In this document: piece by piece, positions 11,266-22,007 of the stretch
How positions within the stretch are numbered: position 1 is the stretch's first letter
Layout of the letters: every line of letters starts with the position of its first letter
NCBI GenBank assembly: GCA_036872755.1
Contig: JAVHNS010000008.1
Location: 1,550,001 to 1,614,000, forward strand
Source of the DNA: Orbilia blumenaviensis
Taxonomy: Eukaryota > Ascomycota > Orbiliomycetes > Orbiliales > Orbiliaceae
Direction of reading: 5' to 3'
DNA: 64,000 nucleotides
Notes under the pieces: model-generated
What the model saw: the letters and a program-made list of their open reading frames with translations, nothing else
Databases searched by the model: none
What the model was told of the DNA's origin: nothing
Made by a program: the position numbers and the translations under genes

Positions 11266-14125
11266 ATGGAGCACTCGCATGAGAAAGACTCCAGGAAACC
11301 GGAACAAGCTGGGAACAAGTTCAGATACTTGTTTCCATCACAGCTCACGCCGCACCGACGACTCCCCCCATCACCATTATCGCAGCTACCATCGCCGCTA
11401 CCACCGCTGCTGTCGCCATCACAACCATCTTCCCTGCCATCTGCTGCTGAGTCCCAGCAGCAGAGAATCGATCGAATCCTCGCGGCCTTCGCCGAGATCG
11501 AGGAGGATATTCAGGCGGCCCAGAGACGCCTGAAGCGGTGCAAAGCCCAATTCAAGGGCATTGCTGAGGCCTGGTTGGCCATCCAGAGGGAGCGCGAGGC
11601 CGTTGTGGTCCACCCTCTGCTCGTTGGCTCCAAGCCTATCTGCCGTCCCGACTGGACTGTCGGGTTCTCCATCGGCCCCAATTTCGCGTATGCTCCTTTT
11701 CCTCTATTCCTTTCCTCCTCCTCCCCCATCTCCATTCCTCGATACCCCCCACTCCTCTTTATACTCATCGCCACCCTCCCCGCATACCAATCTCTACCCT
11801 CTTACAGCTTCTCTATCTTCCTTCTTGTGTGTTCATCAAGAGTGCAATTGATTGCTAAGTGACGACTCCATCTAATTTAATAGTTCCCTCTTCGCCACTC
11901 TTCGTGCGAAGAACATTGTCACCATCCCTTTCCCCGCCTCCGCTGCCGCTGCCGCCATGGACGAGCACAACGGCATCCACCAGTTTCCTGGTGAAGACGC
12001 TGCCCTGGTCTTCACCACCCCCGCCTTCCTGAGGGCCTCATCCGAGGACCTCTTCATGAATGAGTCTCCCAATCCTTACGAGGAGACTCCAATCCGCCCT
12101 CGACGATCCAAGAGGTCAACTGGCGGAAAAACCAAGCCCGGGGTCCCGTTAACCCCACGCTACCCCCCAGCTTCGGTTGGGAGAGCCGAAAGCGACGGCT
12201 CCCTGTTTGAGGGGATTTCTCCCTTCAAACAGGCCGACTTTGACCTGGCCGAGTACCTGAACTTCTCACCGGAGAAGCAGGTAGCTCGCACCCCAGCACC
12301 CAGGCTCGCAAAGTCGCGTCTCAACCAGCTGATGGGAACAGCAAAGCCCGCCTCCGCCGGCGATTTCGCCTTCACCACGCCAGCTCCCAATATGAATTGG
12401 GGTGGCAACGAAGAGAACGAAAGTCCCATCGAGGGGATGGGCATGCGCACGACCACCAGGGCCATCGATCCCAGGATCTTGGAACTGGAGCAAACAGATG
12501 ACGAGGAGGAGATCGGGCCCCTTGCTAATGTCAAGGCGCGCTCCAAGCCCTTCTCTCAGCGACTCAGCGACAGGTCTCCCAAGAGAAGACGCAGTGAAGG
12601 TGTCACATCGCCTGCCGAACGCCTTCCGCTCCAGGATCTTGACGCATCCGCTCAGAATGCGGCGCCGACTGAAAAATCTCCCGAAACGCCCCGAAAGGAA
12701 GCCTTTGAGAAGGTTACCCCAGCACCTTCCAGTTCCTCTGATGGAAACTCTGAAGACCTCCAGACCCCCAAGGCTGTTCCTCCGAAGACCATGGTTGATA
12801 TCGCCCCTCACATTCCCTCGCCTGTTTCTGTAAGAAAGGTAACCCCCAGCCGTCTGCCGATTTCCGCCCGCAGGGCACGAGCATTCAGCGATCCCCCATC
12901 ACTTCCATCGCATCTCGACAAAACAAACGACCAGAAGCGCGAAAACATGAAAACATCTACCTTCGACACGGATCGTAGTTGGCAGTTGGAGATCACTTAT
13001 CAGAAGGGCTTTAACTCTAAGCCAGTTCGACTTGTTCCGGAAAACGTGACTCCAAAGGCTAAGCCAGCAGCTGAATCACTATCCGAGGAGGACCAACTGT
13101 TGATGGAATCACCACGCTTTCAGGCGTTGCCAAAATCGCCTATGCAGATTAGGAAACTTCTCGTTCACGCCCAGGAACTTTTGGATGCCGAAAGAAGAGC
13201 CAGGATCGAGGCCGAGAAAACGATTGAGTTTATGACACAGGAAAGGCAGTTTCTGATGCTGCAGCTGGACAATGCCAAAAAACGTGCCAGGAGCAGAACG
13301 AACAGTCCTCGTGCTAAGGGAACGAGGCAGGATGCTCCGTCTGCGACGCCGGCACCGGTTATGGCTCAGGCTTCGGGATTGTACGGAGCTACGACCACTC
13401 CAGCGCGATTCACAAATGAGGAAGCGTACGCGACTGACGACGTCACCATCGAGCGACGACAGAATCCTGCGCTAGCAGCTGCCCTTGCCCGTCATCAAGA
13501 GGATGTTATTGCCAATCGCCTAACGCCCAACGAAGCGGGGAGGAGACGGAGAGAAGTCATCCGAGAGACCGAGGATCCTAAGAATATGACTGTTGACGAA
13601 AAGGTTGATTGGAATTATCGCGAGGAGCGAAGGATGTGGGAGGATAGGTTTGCTCACGCGCAAACTTACAGAAGCCCTACAGAAGCCGAGCTTGAAATCG
13701 CCGCTGCATATGCTCGGGATGATGCCAAGGGGGAGATTGAGGAAAGACGCCGCACTAGACAGCATCAGCGAGATCGAGGAGATGAGAATCGTCCTGTCCC
13801 AGCAGCCCGTCCGGCATCAAGAGCCAATACTGCGCGTACTCAAACCAGTACCACCACCCAATCGTCGAGGCCGCAGTCTACATATACCCGTCCCGGTTCG
13901 AGTCTCAATACTCGCCGAGACCCTGGTTCCCAGCCTCGCCCAGGATCTAGTCTTCAAAATAGGCCACCATCTAGTCTTCAGAATCGTACTGGGTCCTCGC
14001 GCCCACAGTCCACTGTCCAACCACGCACTCAACCAGCCCGTCCACAGTCCCGCGTTCAGTCGACACGCCCTGAGTCTCGTCAAGAAGGTCCATTGCGTCA
14101 GAAGCCCGTTCGCGGGAATAGATGA
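11266..14125 (+). CDS. uncharacterised 887-aa S/TP-rich coiled-coil protein
   Basis: Two exons, 11266-11687 and 11884-14125 (2664 nt). The start at 11266 has a good context (AAAAATGG). The intron begins GTATGC and ends AATAG; splicing joins the two frames cleanly, so the internal ATG at 11957 is probably not the start. I do not recognise the family. Residues ~65-140 hold a short helical segment (IDRILAAFAEIEEDIQAAQ) and a conserved-looking globular patch (PICRPDWTVGFSIGPNFA). Residues ~166-520 are disordered with many SP/TP sites (TPRYPP, SPFKQ, SPEK, TPAP) next to basic residues, suggesting CDK-type phosphorylation. A strong coiled coil spans about 560-607 (ELLDAERRARIEAEKTIEF). The tail (about 790-880) is Arg/Pro/Ser-rich with PGSS/PSSLQN-like repeats. 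A cytoskeletal or spindle-linked role is speculation. Confidence 0.8.
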
Positions 14126-15166
14126 GGAGGCCATTCCCTCAATTCTTCTGACTTGGTGCTTGACAACTCAAATATTTTTCTTTCCGATATGACATAACGG
14201 TGGTGGTTTTTTCTCGTCCTCTTTTCTTTTATTTCAGAAACCGTATTTGGGTATGGCTGCAGCCCTAGCGATTCGATTATAGCATACGCACGGTGAAAAA
14301 GTCATCTATACGACTTCTAAATTCAACTCTTGTCGATTACTCACAGCAGTATCTCCTCTTTCAATCCCAACATCCGACTTGGAATCATGCTTGTTGCACA
14401 AGAGCCGACTCGACCTCTTCCTCTTCTCTACCGAAGCAGCACTTCGATTCTGGTTTCTTTACCTTGAAAACTGTCCGCGATTGTGTTTTTCTCGTGCCTA
14501 CGGGCTCCTTGTTTTGTTTTGTGGCCTTCAGCCCTACTTTTCCCAGCGTTGTTTTATCCATACGCTTCTTTTTTTTTTTGATGATGTTTCCTATTACTCT
14601 TCTTACATCGCCGCTTCACCATTACATTAAAAGTATTGCATAGAAGTGGCGTTTTCTGGAGTTTTCCTTTCTTCTTTTTATTATTATTAATGGGTACTAT
14701 TGGATTATTTTTTTACTTGATTTAAGCGGTTTTGCGTAACGATTCAGATGTAGATGTAGATGTAGATGCATAAAGAGATCTCTCAGTTTGATGTAGACGT
14801 GGCTGTCTCATGAGACCTAATACACCTTCTTTCTTTCTACGCATTCGAAGTAAATTTAAACTGGCTAAGGTGAATCGTTTCGTCCGATTGTTAACTTGTG
14901 CCCAACGGCATATACCTGGAGTAAAACGGCTGGTATTTTGTAACTTGTGATGTGTTTATGACTTTCTGCATGTAGGGTATCTCTAGTGCCTTCCAATCTG
15001 TCCCTCTAAAAGTGGATATCGTGCAATGCCAACAAAACAAAAGTAGAAAATAAAATGGAAAAAGAAAAACCCGCTAAGAAGAATAACATCCAATCTACAG
15101 AGCACTTACCCAAATCTACGAGCGTATTGATTAATAATGATAATCGATACTACTGGTAATAAAAAG
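14126..15166. other. convergent 3' intergenic region
   Basis: Shared 3' flank between the 887-aa protein gene and the aminopeptidase gene. It contains a hexamer microsatellite (GATGTA)n at about 14747-14768 and T-rich tracts. No coding signal seen. Confidence 0.55.
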
Positions 15167-16933
15167 CTACAACCCTTTACCAGCACTACAAACCCGCTCG
15201 ATGTCTACAATCTCCTTGGGCGCAGGAGTGAGGTTCTCGAACCCATCGTCAGTTATCACAACCACGTCCTCAATCCTGACACCACCGACGTCCCAATACT
15301 TCGCTAGGGCCTTTTCATCGACAAGATGTTTGTAATATGGGAATGTGTCGATGAAGTCTTCGTAGAGCGGCTTGTTGAAGTATCTATATGTTTGTTGTTA
15401 GTTAACTCTTGTCGAGTCTACGAATGCATATCGTTTTTATAAAGGAGGGCGGAACGCACATTCCAGGCTCGACGGTCAGCGTCATCCCCGGTTTTAGATG
15501 ATTATATATCTCATGCGTGGTAAACGCTTCGAATTCCTCCATTGTCACGACCCCTCCATTCCTTTTTCTCCTACCCCCGATTAGATTATCGGTATCGTTG
15601 TCAAAAGCAGAGATAAGATCGGAGTAGAGCACATCGTGGGTCTCTAGGCCAACATGATGCCCAAGCCCATGCGGGAAGAACACTTTCCCCAGAACTTGAG
15701 ACCGGATTATATCCGCCCCATCACCGACTAGGATCCCCAACTCCCTCAGCCCCTCAATTGCAACGTCCGCAGCTGCAGAATGGCAGTCTCTCCACCGAAT
15801 GCCCGGTTTCAATATCGAGAACACCGTAGACTGCATTTTATACACAAGAGTATATATCTGCCTTGCCTCTGGGGAGAAAACGCCGGAGATTGGGAATGTG
15901 CGAGTTACGTCGCTTGCGTAGAGGCCATATTCTGCACCGGCATCAAGAAGGAGGAGTTGTTTGTGGTGCAAAGGCTGGTCGTTGCGGACGTAATGCAGAA
16001 TCGAACAATTTTTGCCAGAGCAGGCGATTGTGTCGTACGCCAGCTTCCCACCACGCTTTATAGTTTCAGATATAAATTCGGCCTCGACCTCTCGTTCGGA
16101 GGTCATGCCGTCTATCAATGCCATGATCTTGAGGTGCGCATGGGTGGAGATGCGGTTCGCCTGTTTGATGAGTTCGATCTCGTAGAAATCTTTAATGACG
16201 CGGGAGACATCCATGGCGGGTTTTAGGTAGATGTTTGTGCAGAATTCTTGCAGGTCTGGTGTCATAGGTGGTAGCTGGTTGTGTAGGATGTGGATCTGCG
16301 AGTTTGGGTGGGCGACGGTGTAGGCTGCGATAGTGGTGGCGAGGGATTCGGTGTAGTTCGCCATATCGATATCGAGCGTCTGCAGCAGGGTTTTAGGGGT
16401 TGGCGACGGCCCAGACCTTTTGTAGACCACTTGTTAATACATCTCCTTTATAATTATATATACCGAGTGCTCCAGTAGCCACCAGCACCAATATTCGAGT
16501 TGTTTGATGAAGAAGTTGGAGGAGGGAAAGAAATACCAAAGCTTCTCTTTAGGATCCGGCCTCAAAATCCACAATGTCAGAGTATCGGTCTCGATATCAT
16601 ATGTCACATGTCCATCTGGCAGATCATATCCCGTCAGATAATAGAAATAGCGCTTCTGACGGAAGACAGCGGGCATGTCGCTGTCTTCATTGTTGCGTGC
16701 GACCTCACCGCGGAGGTAGATGAGGCCCTGCTTGAGGTCGAGAGCCTGCGCGGTGCGACGGGCATGGCTTTTCGCTGTTTCCCATTTACTTCCATGTTAG
16801 CTATATGCCAAGGATTATTTTATCAAATTAAAATAGAGAGCGTACCAGGGTACTTTGTAGCCAGCAGCTTGGAAGGGTCAGAGATTCCAAGATCGATATG
16901 GAGGTTTGGAACTGAAGCTGCCGGCGTCCTCAT
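15167..16933 (-). CDS. Xaa-Pro aminopeptidase (M24B, PepP type)
   Basis: Four exons: 16933-16846, 16774-16537, 16416-15460, 15383-15167 (minus strand; 1500 nt, 499 aa). It removes N-terminal residues preceding proline using a dinuclear metal centre. The AMP_N domain comes first (YPAKSHARR, VFRQKRYFYYLTG), then the pita-bread fold. The five metal ligands are visible: two Asp in LLLLDAGAEYGLYASDVTRTF-like sequence, His in HGLGHHVG, Glu in TVEPGI and Glu in GGVRIED. Intron placement restores family blocks at each junction (KYP/AKSH, KLW/SGPS, VEPG/IYFN). Intron 2 (16536-16417) begins GTATTT. No signal peptide is seen, so it is probably cytosolic. It is divergent from LSM7, with 324 bp between the start codons. 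Confidence 0.9.
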
Positions 16934-17257
16934 CGTGATGGGTGTTTTTATGGGGTTCGGTTTGAATTGGGGGAAGGTATGTAATGAGCCTTACCGAGCT
17001 GTTTCTGCGGGAGGGAAGCCGGGGTTTTAAAGCTTTCCCCTTCAACTAGCTCAATTCAATACCACCCCCAAAGCAAAAAAAATACTGAGTTACGACACAC
17101 CCAACCCCTCCATTCAGAACACCGTTTGTCCAGTCGGAACCCACACCGCCCTTACATACATACCATTCATATCTCCACGGAAAGGGGAAAGAAGGAGAAG
17201 AAACTGAAGAAACTGAAGAAACTGAAGTGAAAGGAGCGGAAGAAAGGAAGGGAAAGC
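16934..17257. promoter_or_regulatory. bidirectional promoter, aminopeptidase / LSM7
   Basis: The two divergent start codons (16933 minus, 17258 plus) are 324 bp apart, so both promoters must share this segment. It contains a polypurine stretch with AAACTGAAG repeats (about 17199-17227) just upstream of the LSM7 start. Confidence 0.6.
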
Positions 17258-17933
17258 ATGGACAACAGACGCGGAAACTACCGCGGCTCCTCTCGTGGCG
17301 GTGACCGTCCCAACCGCGGTGGACGAGGAGGCTACTCCAACGACAGGAACTACAACCGCAATAACGACTCCAACAACCATCAGAACAACCGTGATGGCGG
17401 TGAAGGCAGCAGTGGGAATAGAGGTGGGAGGGAAGGTGGGAGTGGAGGACAGCAGCATGAAAGGCCTAAGAAGGAGGCTATCTTGGACCTGGCAAAGTAT
17501 ATGGACAAGCGGATTATTGTCAAATTCAGCGGTGGAAGGGAGGGTGCGTCCCCTTTTCTTCTTCTCTCTTTGATCTTCTCTTTTATCTTCCTCTTGCTTT
17601 GATAATACTTGCTATTGAGGTATAGCAGTGGATAGCTAACAAGGACTACTCTATAGTTACGGGTGCACTAAAGGGATACGACCAATTGATGAACCTGGTA
17701 CTTGATGACGTTAAAGAAGTCATGAGGGGTAAGATATCATCAAACCACTGTGGTACGTAAGAGAGTTAGCACTAATGATACTTCTACAAATGTTAGATGA
17801 CGAAGGAAACGAACAAACCCGCGAGCTTGGACTGGTTGTCGCCCGTGGTCCCCTACTCGTTTTGATATCCCCCGTCGACGGCACAGAACAGATTGAGAAC
17901 CCGTTTGCGGCCGCTGAGCAGCCGACGATATAA
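17258..17933 (+). CDS. LSM7: U6 snRNA-associated Sm-like protein LSm7
   Basis: Three exons: 17258-17543, 17657-17728, 17797-17933 (495 nt, 164 aa). LSm7 is a ring subunit of the nuclear LSm2-8 complex (U6 snRNA 3' end, splicing) and the cytoplasmic LSm1-7 complex (mRNA decapping). The Sm1 motif covers LDLAKYMDKRIIVKFSGGRE through VTGALKGYDQLMNLVLDD; Sm2 is the LGLVVARGPLLVLISPVDG region. Residues 1 to about 70 form a Gly/Arg/Asn-rich extension with RGG/RGN repeats, making the protein longer than the ~115-aa yeast protein; such tails often bind RNA or are arginine-methylated. Phases (1,1) close exactly. It lies next to PAN3, another mRNA-decay gene, in convergent orientation. Confidence 0.93.
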
Positions 17934-18848
17934 TTCTTTACTCTTCCCACTCTCCCTTTTTTTCCGTCTTAAACTTACTTTACGTTATCAATCTCCTTTA
18001 TCTCCTGTCTGGGAAAGAAAAGCGGTTTGTGGGGCGAATAGCTGGCTCTATGTTAGGTACTGGCATCATATTTATACAAGATGTCGAGTCAAAAGCAAAA
18101 CAAGAAGAAAGGAAATCGAAAAAGGGCTTATGAGGCAATCTCTGCACTAAGATTAAGAAGAGGAGGAAGAACGCAGTTTATGACCTAAGGAGACCCGATG
18201 GCTTTGAAAGAGGACGATATGAAGTTCACAAAACGTCCCTTCTAAAAGCTTATAGATGAAATAATGGAATATTACTCTATTTCGTCTCCAAGCCATACTA
18301 ATATTCAAACAATATAACCCTTATAATAGTCTGGATATTTAGGTATGTATATATTATAAATTCCAGATAAATATCCGGATACCTACCTAGTATACATTTG
18401 CAGTGGAAGAGGTGAAATCAAGTTATAAGCGATAGCCCTACGATGGGGCCCGTTTGTATAAAAAACGAACCGGCTAAAAGTACACGAATTCGAAGACTCA
18501 ATCGAGTTTTCCCCATTCACTTTCCATCACACACACCTGGGTACCTATGTATGTATTTGACAAATTCCATTCCGGAATTCAAAGAGAGAAAAAATGGGAC
18601 AGCCAAAAAAGAAAGAACGAGAGGGAGAGAGAAGAAAACCTACGGAAAATAATATAAAAAGGAAAAAAAGAGGATAGTAATGACTAGGTGGTCGACGAGC
18701 CTGCAATAGAATAGAATAGAATAACCTTACGAATAATAGTGAAAACAGTAAAGGCTCCCCGCCGCCCCAATGGGAAGGGGTTCACGATGCAGGGGATGAT
18801 GATGAAAGCAAGAGTACAAGCAGACGAAATGAGAAGTCTAAGAGTGTT
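17934..18848. other. convergent 3' intergenic region
   Basis: AT-rich spacer between LSM7 and the PAN3 side, with an (ATAGA)n microsatellite at about 18705-18722 and TACCTACCTAG-type motifs near 18380. No gene seen. Confidence 0.55.
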
Positions 18849-19340
18849 TTACCAAAAACCAGTATCAATGGGCGCATTGCTGGTTGGACCGTTGGGGTTG
18901 AAATCGGGAGAATTGCCCCTATTGGTTCCTTGACTTGGTTGCCAAATTCGCCTCTTCGCTCTCATCTTCCCACGGTTTTCAGGGAACGGCATATGTGCGC
19001 CCTGGGAATAAGGATGGATGGGGGGTCCATAGGGTGGCCCGATCATGGGCATTTGATAGGGTTGGGGTGGGTTAGGCAAATAAGACAGTACTGGCTGTTG
19101 GGAATACATCGTGGGCGTTTGCACCTGCATCATAGGGGGGGAAGGACGAGGGGCTATAGCATGGCGGTGATAGTAGGTAGTCTGCTGCGGGGTGGGTTTT
19201 CGAATGATAGGGCTTGAGGGCAACGAGTCCGTCCGCTGGAATGGCGTGCGTGGAGCTGTTTTGAGGGTTCCAGAAGGCGATGCACGTCGCAAGGTGGGTT
19301 TTGGTGCGTCTGCTGGCTTCTTAATCACATCGGAAGGGTC
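18849..19340 (-). other. Pro-rich open frame in frame directly after the PAN3 stop
   Basis: After the PAN3 TAG (19343-19341) the same reading frame stays open for 163 codons, ending at TAA 18851-18849. It encodes a Pro/Gln/Tyr-rich, basic segment (motifs SLPSSPIIRKPTPQQ, YLPNPPQPYQMPM, GPPYGPPIHPYSQG). It has no ATG in its first half, so it is not a separate gene by itself. It could be a C-terminal extension of PAN3 reached by stop readthrough, by use of the AG inside the TAG as an alternative acceptor (joining in phase 0 to the exon ending at 19450), or because the stop is a sequencing error. Otherwise it is a chance frame in the 3' UTR, though length and composition argue against that. Confidence 0.5.
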
Positions 19341-22007
19341 CTATCCCCTCTTCTGTAACTCCGAGAAGGACGATTCGATTGCGCGTTTCAGCTAATATCT
19401 ATGTCAGCCTATCAATTCGCTATACAAATTAGGGAAGGGAACGACATACTTCTCTAAAGCTGACAATCAGGCAATTCTGTTCGTCCGTGCTAACCAACAT
19501 GATCCGTTCGTCTGTACCTGCATCAAGTTTGTTCAAGCATGACAGGACATGAACGAAATCAATCACTGGGTTGCCCGCCTCATCGACTTGATGGAAGACG
19601 TAATCCCTAAATAACTTGATCAAATACCTATCACCTGTTTCGCTCCAGCGTGAGTCATGGGCAAATTCTGGTCGCTCGTTTATAAACCCGAATTTGCAAA
19701 GCAGGCGAACAAGTCTTCCGTTTTCTAACTCCCTACCCAGTTGTGTTTCGAGAGTGTCATTTTGATGCAAAGAAGAGTCGAAATTTCGAACCAACTGCAA
19801 GGAAATCATTCCTAAAAGTTCGTCCATAGTCCTAGGCGCACCGGGGGCTGGCCCGTTGAATATGTAGAGCAACAAATTCTTGAGTTCTGGGCTGTAAGTT
19901 CTGCTGACATAGTCCATCGACTTTTGGGCATTGAGTGCCGCATGGGGGTTATTGCATGCGATAGCCAATATAACTTTCCCAAAGGCGATATAGTCTTCCT
20001 GCTGTAGATCAACCAAAGGCCTGCCGGAATCGAAATTAAGGACGTCGAATATCGAACAGCAGTTAATTCGTATCCGGTTCTTGTTGGTGAGAAGTATTTT
20101 ATTTGGTTGGATGACTCGAGCTGCCAGGCCAGCGGCATGAATTGTCTTAAGAGCCGATGCTAGCTGAACAATGTAGCTCCATAACATGTGCTCTGTGTTC
20201 GCATTCTGAGTTTGGTTTGCGTGCTGTCGGTTCTGATAGCGTGAGTTCGGACCAAAATGGACATCCTGAAGCGTTTGTGAAAGCGGGAAGTAGTCAAAAA
20301 CAAAGACGATTGCTGGTATCAATTAGCTGACTGGCACCAATGGATTTGGTGGTATAACGTACAGTTATCCCCGAATGCGCGAGTGGTAAAGGCATCGTGG
20401 ACGGTTACTACATTCGCATTCATAACTCGCTTCCAATGCTCAACAACTCGGATAGCCTTCTCATTGGAAAGGCGGAACCCTACAAACTCGATAATCAGAA
20501 CAATCACGGGTATATCTATCGTATTTCAAATCTTTATACCTTCCAAGCGACGCAAGATGTAGTATGACCCATCCTTCGTGCTTGTCGCCTTGTAGACCCA
20601 ACTTGTGTACCCGAAAGTAGGCTGGGGTGGCGCCGGAGCATTTTTCCCTTGAGATTTCGCAACATGAAGATCGAGAGGGACTAAGCTATGATATGAATCC
20701 ACATTTGGGAGAGTAGAGTCTTTAAGATGTTAACATGTAGTTCTGTATTTCCTCGATAAATTTGCAACACTTACTGGGGAGTGTCTGAAGAGAAGCTTCT
20801 GCCTTTTTCTGCAAATCTTCTCTCACACTATCTTTTAAGAAAAGATCATGAACTGTCCTTTGATAGGAGAGCAGATTCTGTTTGTGTGGACCTATTGGGG
20901 CGTAGAGATGGTATTGAACCTGTTTCATAATCTTATATCAGCGCTGTAAATTAGTAGCTAAGGGGCCTGGAATCCTAGCCATACAGGTTGATAAGATTGC
21001 TGAGCATAATAAACCTCGTTGGGATTATTCTGATGAGCATAGGGGTTCACTTGTGCATGCTGCTGGGGAGGGACCGGGTTGTAGTCATAGGGATTCTGTT
21101 GGAGAGGAGTCTGTATAATACTCGTTAGGTGCCGGCTGGCCTATGTAGGATGTTTTGCGATATGTTTACCTGGTCGAGCGCCATGCCGTCGAAAGTCTGA
21201 GAGAGATTCGGGAACGGCGGTATCTCCGGCTGCATGTACCTGATCATTCGAGGAGGTTAGCCAGATCGCATTGTATTCCAGACGCCAGCTAAAAAACTTT
21301 ACCCTGCTCCTTGCATCATTGGATCCATCATGTTCATCTGCGGCGGCAGTGGAGGGTTGCTCATAGGTGGAGAAGCAGCGGCTATGTAAAAACATGAATG
21401 GTTAGCTGGATGTCAAGAGGAAGAGGGTAAAGATGACGAAGATGAAGATGAAGGTGAAGGTGAAGGTGAAGCTCAATTCTTGAAGAGAACCTACCTAAAG
21501 CACTCATCCTAGGAGTGAATACGGCTGCTTCTAACGCCTTTGTGCTGAGCTTCGACTGCGGAGGAGAAGCCATGACAGCATTCCCAAAGGATGGAGACTG
21601 GCCGGGCGTGAAGGAAGCGGATTCGACATTCAACTTTCTTTTCGACCTGGAACCAAGAACACTCTCATATCAACATCCTGCCTGTCGAAGATACTCCACA
21701 ACCGGTTGGACAGGGAGAGCACGAACATATCGGCGTTAATGTGGTTGCCGGATTGGCCGGGCGACGCGGGGTTCTTGGAGGGGGAGATATTGCTGGTATC
21801 GTGGTTGAAGATACACCCTGTTGCCCCAGCATGTTAGTAGCGGGGTCTTCCCTCGGACTCGGGTATAGGAGCATTATATCCTAGTAGCCCTTGTGTATCC
21901 ATAACGAGGGGGGTCGTACCTCTTTCCTGGTAGCGGCAGTAGCCGTATATCACAATGTTACGACATTGGGTTTGGTTCGCAGCTTCTAATCGAGTCTTAG
22001 TAACCAT
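19341..22007 (-). CDS. PAN3: PAN2-PAN3 deadenylation complex subunit PAN3
   Basis: Eleven exons: 22007-21920, 21817-21727, 21646-21495, 21381-21303, 21239-21170, 21110-20985, 20919-20775, 20719-20540, 20479-20363, 20312-19450, 19391-19341 (minus; 1962 nt, 653 aa). PAN3 is the regulatory subunit that brings PAN2 nuclease to poly(A)/PABP. A CCCH zinc finger is split by intron 1 (C15, C24, C31, H35). A PAM2-like block LNVESASFTPG follows, then QYHLYAPIGPH, a pseudokinase domain (SWVYKATSTKDGSYYILRRLEG, FVFDYFPLSQTL) and the C-terminal knob (RLLCKFGFINERPEF, SRWSETGDRYLIKLFRDYVFHQVDE). Every junction restores a family block. Intron 3 (21494-21382) holds a GAAGGT-type repeat. An in-frame Pro-rich frame follows the stop. 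Confidence 0.93.

Noticed and set aside
11957..11957. ATG at 11957 as start of the S/TP-rich protein
   Set aside because: The upstream exon joins in frame through a good intron and has its own ATG, X-box, CCAAT and TATA.
12266..12811. 181-codon minus-strand frame inside the 887-aa gene
   Set aside because: Antisense shadow of a long coding exon with biased codons.
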